Assembly (NCBI GenBank): GCA_019359535.1
Contig: JAHHHE010000018.1
Span: forward strand, 1-43,780
Reading direction: 5' to 3'
Source of the DNA: Gloeocapsa sp. UFS-A4-WI-NPMV-4B04
GTDB taxonomy: Bacteria > Cyanobacteriota > Cyanobacteriia > Cyanobacteriales > Chroococcidiopsidaceae
DNA length: 43,780 nucleotides
Position numbers and translations under genes: made by a program. The notes under the pieces were generated by a model, which saw nothing but the letters and a program-made list of their open reading frames with translations, did no database searches and had not been told where the DNA came from. Shown one piece after another: positions 43,659-43,780 of the stretch; position 1 is the first letter of the stretch, and each line of letters begins with the position of its first letter.

Positions 43659-43780
43659 GTGCAGCTCTGCAGAAATAATCCGTCAGTTTAATGGGTCGTT
43701 TTTTCACCTGTGTATTTCCAGTTAAAAGGTTTTGCCATCGTGTGGTTGAAGTACAGAATAAAGTCCATGATCTGGAAGCG
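43659..43780 (-). mobile_element. Right end of an IS630-type insertion sequence, cut by window edge
   Basis: The end of a transposase frame is followed, after the stop, by about 30 bases (GTGCAGCTCTGCAGAAATAA at 43659-43678, on the plus strand) that would be the terminal inverted repeat. A TA dinucleotide at 43657-43658 fits the target site of IS630/Tc1 elements. The other end is outside the window, so the exact boundary is inferred. Confidence 0.6.
43688..43780 (-). CDS. IS630-family transposase, C-terminal end only
   Basis: Thirty codons ending in TAA at 43690-43688 read RFQIMDFILYFNHTMAKPFN then WKYTGEKTTH. The sequence MDFILYFNHTMAKPFNWKYTG strongly resembles the conserved C-terminus of cyanobacterial IS630 transposases (…YFNxTMAKPFxWTYxGK). 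The catalytic DDE residues are outside the window. The stop is in the same frame as the neighbouring truncated gene, so without it the two would be one open frame. Confidence 0.72.
   Translation of the reverse strand, partial: RFQIMDFILYFNHTMAKPFNWKYTGEKTTH

Overview
The window is chromosomal DNA from a cyanobacterium. This rests on the gene set (ndhH, prk, petH with a phycobilisome-linker-like N-terminus, psb30, a CAAD protein, a DUF2808 protein, a DUF3143 protein) and on the very frequent GCGATCGC (HIP1) octamer and its core. The genus cannot be settled from sequence alone. Most of the window is ordinary core genome, but both ends are disturbed and short repeats and palindromes are scattered through it.

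Layout. At 1-3000 lies a nitrite reductase pair (nirB, nirD); nirB has lost its N-terminal FAD-binding segment at a junction with foreign-looking DNA. At 3300-6200 there is a small membrane protein, an acyl-CoA-dehydrogenase-fold protein lacking the usual catalytic Glu, a membrane-anchored J-domain protein and a DUF3143 protein. At 6200-10200 there is a minus-strand envelope block (lysA, then cdaA overlapping uppS) divergent from rimI. clpC follows, then a CheB / CheR-PAS / histidine kinase cluster (13300-18660). rsmH and ndhH are divergent, and ndhH is followed by a MidA/NDUFAF7-type methyltransferase gene and a second, single-domain CheB. At 23200-28100 are a 31-residue membrane peptide, a D-lactate dehydrogenase-like gene, a CAAD protein, an SLH-domain protein and homoserine dehydrogenase. 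petH and prk diverge at 28200-31100, followed by a Tat-exported beta-carbonic-anhydrase-like protein and valS. At 34800-42000 are a coiled-coil hypothetical protein, a UbiB/ABC1 kinase, recN, a DUF2808 protein, a 4-TM protein and two tandem half-size manganese exchangers. The right end has a foldback repeat element, a YkgJ-type cysteine-cluster protein, psb30, and a truncated HEPN-like gene cut by an IS630-type element that runs off the window.

How genes fit together. Several neighbours make functional sense: cdaA-uppS-lysA (c-di-AMP and cell wall), ndhH-midA (a complex I subunit beside a homologue of the enzyme that methylates its mitochondrial counterpart), petH/prk/beta-CA (NADPH supply and carbon fixation), and cheB-cheR-kinase (a signalling module with no receptor or CheA beside it). 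No large novel multigene system is evident. The most interesting signals are the truncated HEPN-like gene, repeat DNA carried in frame inside lysA and valS, the split CheB with a degenerate second catalytic domain, the ndhH-midA pairing, and the 31-residue membrane peptide.
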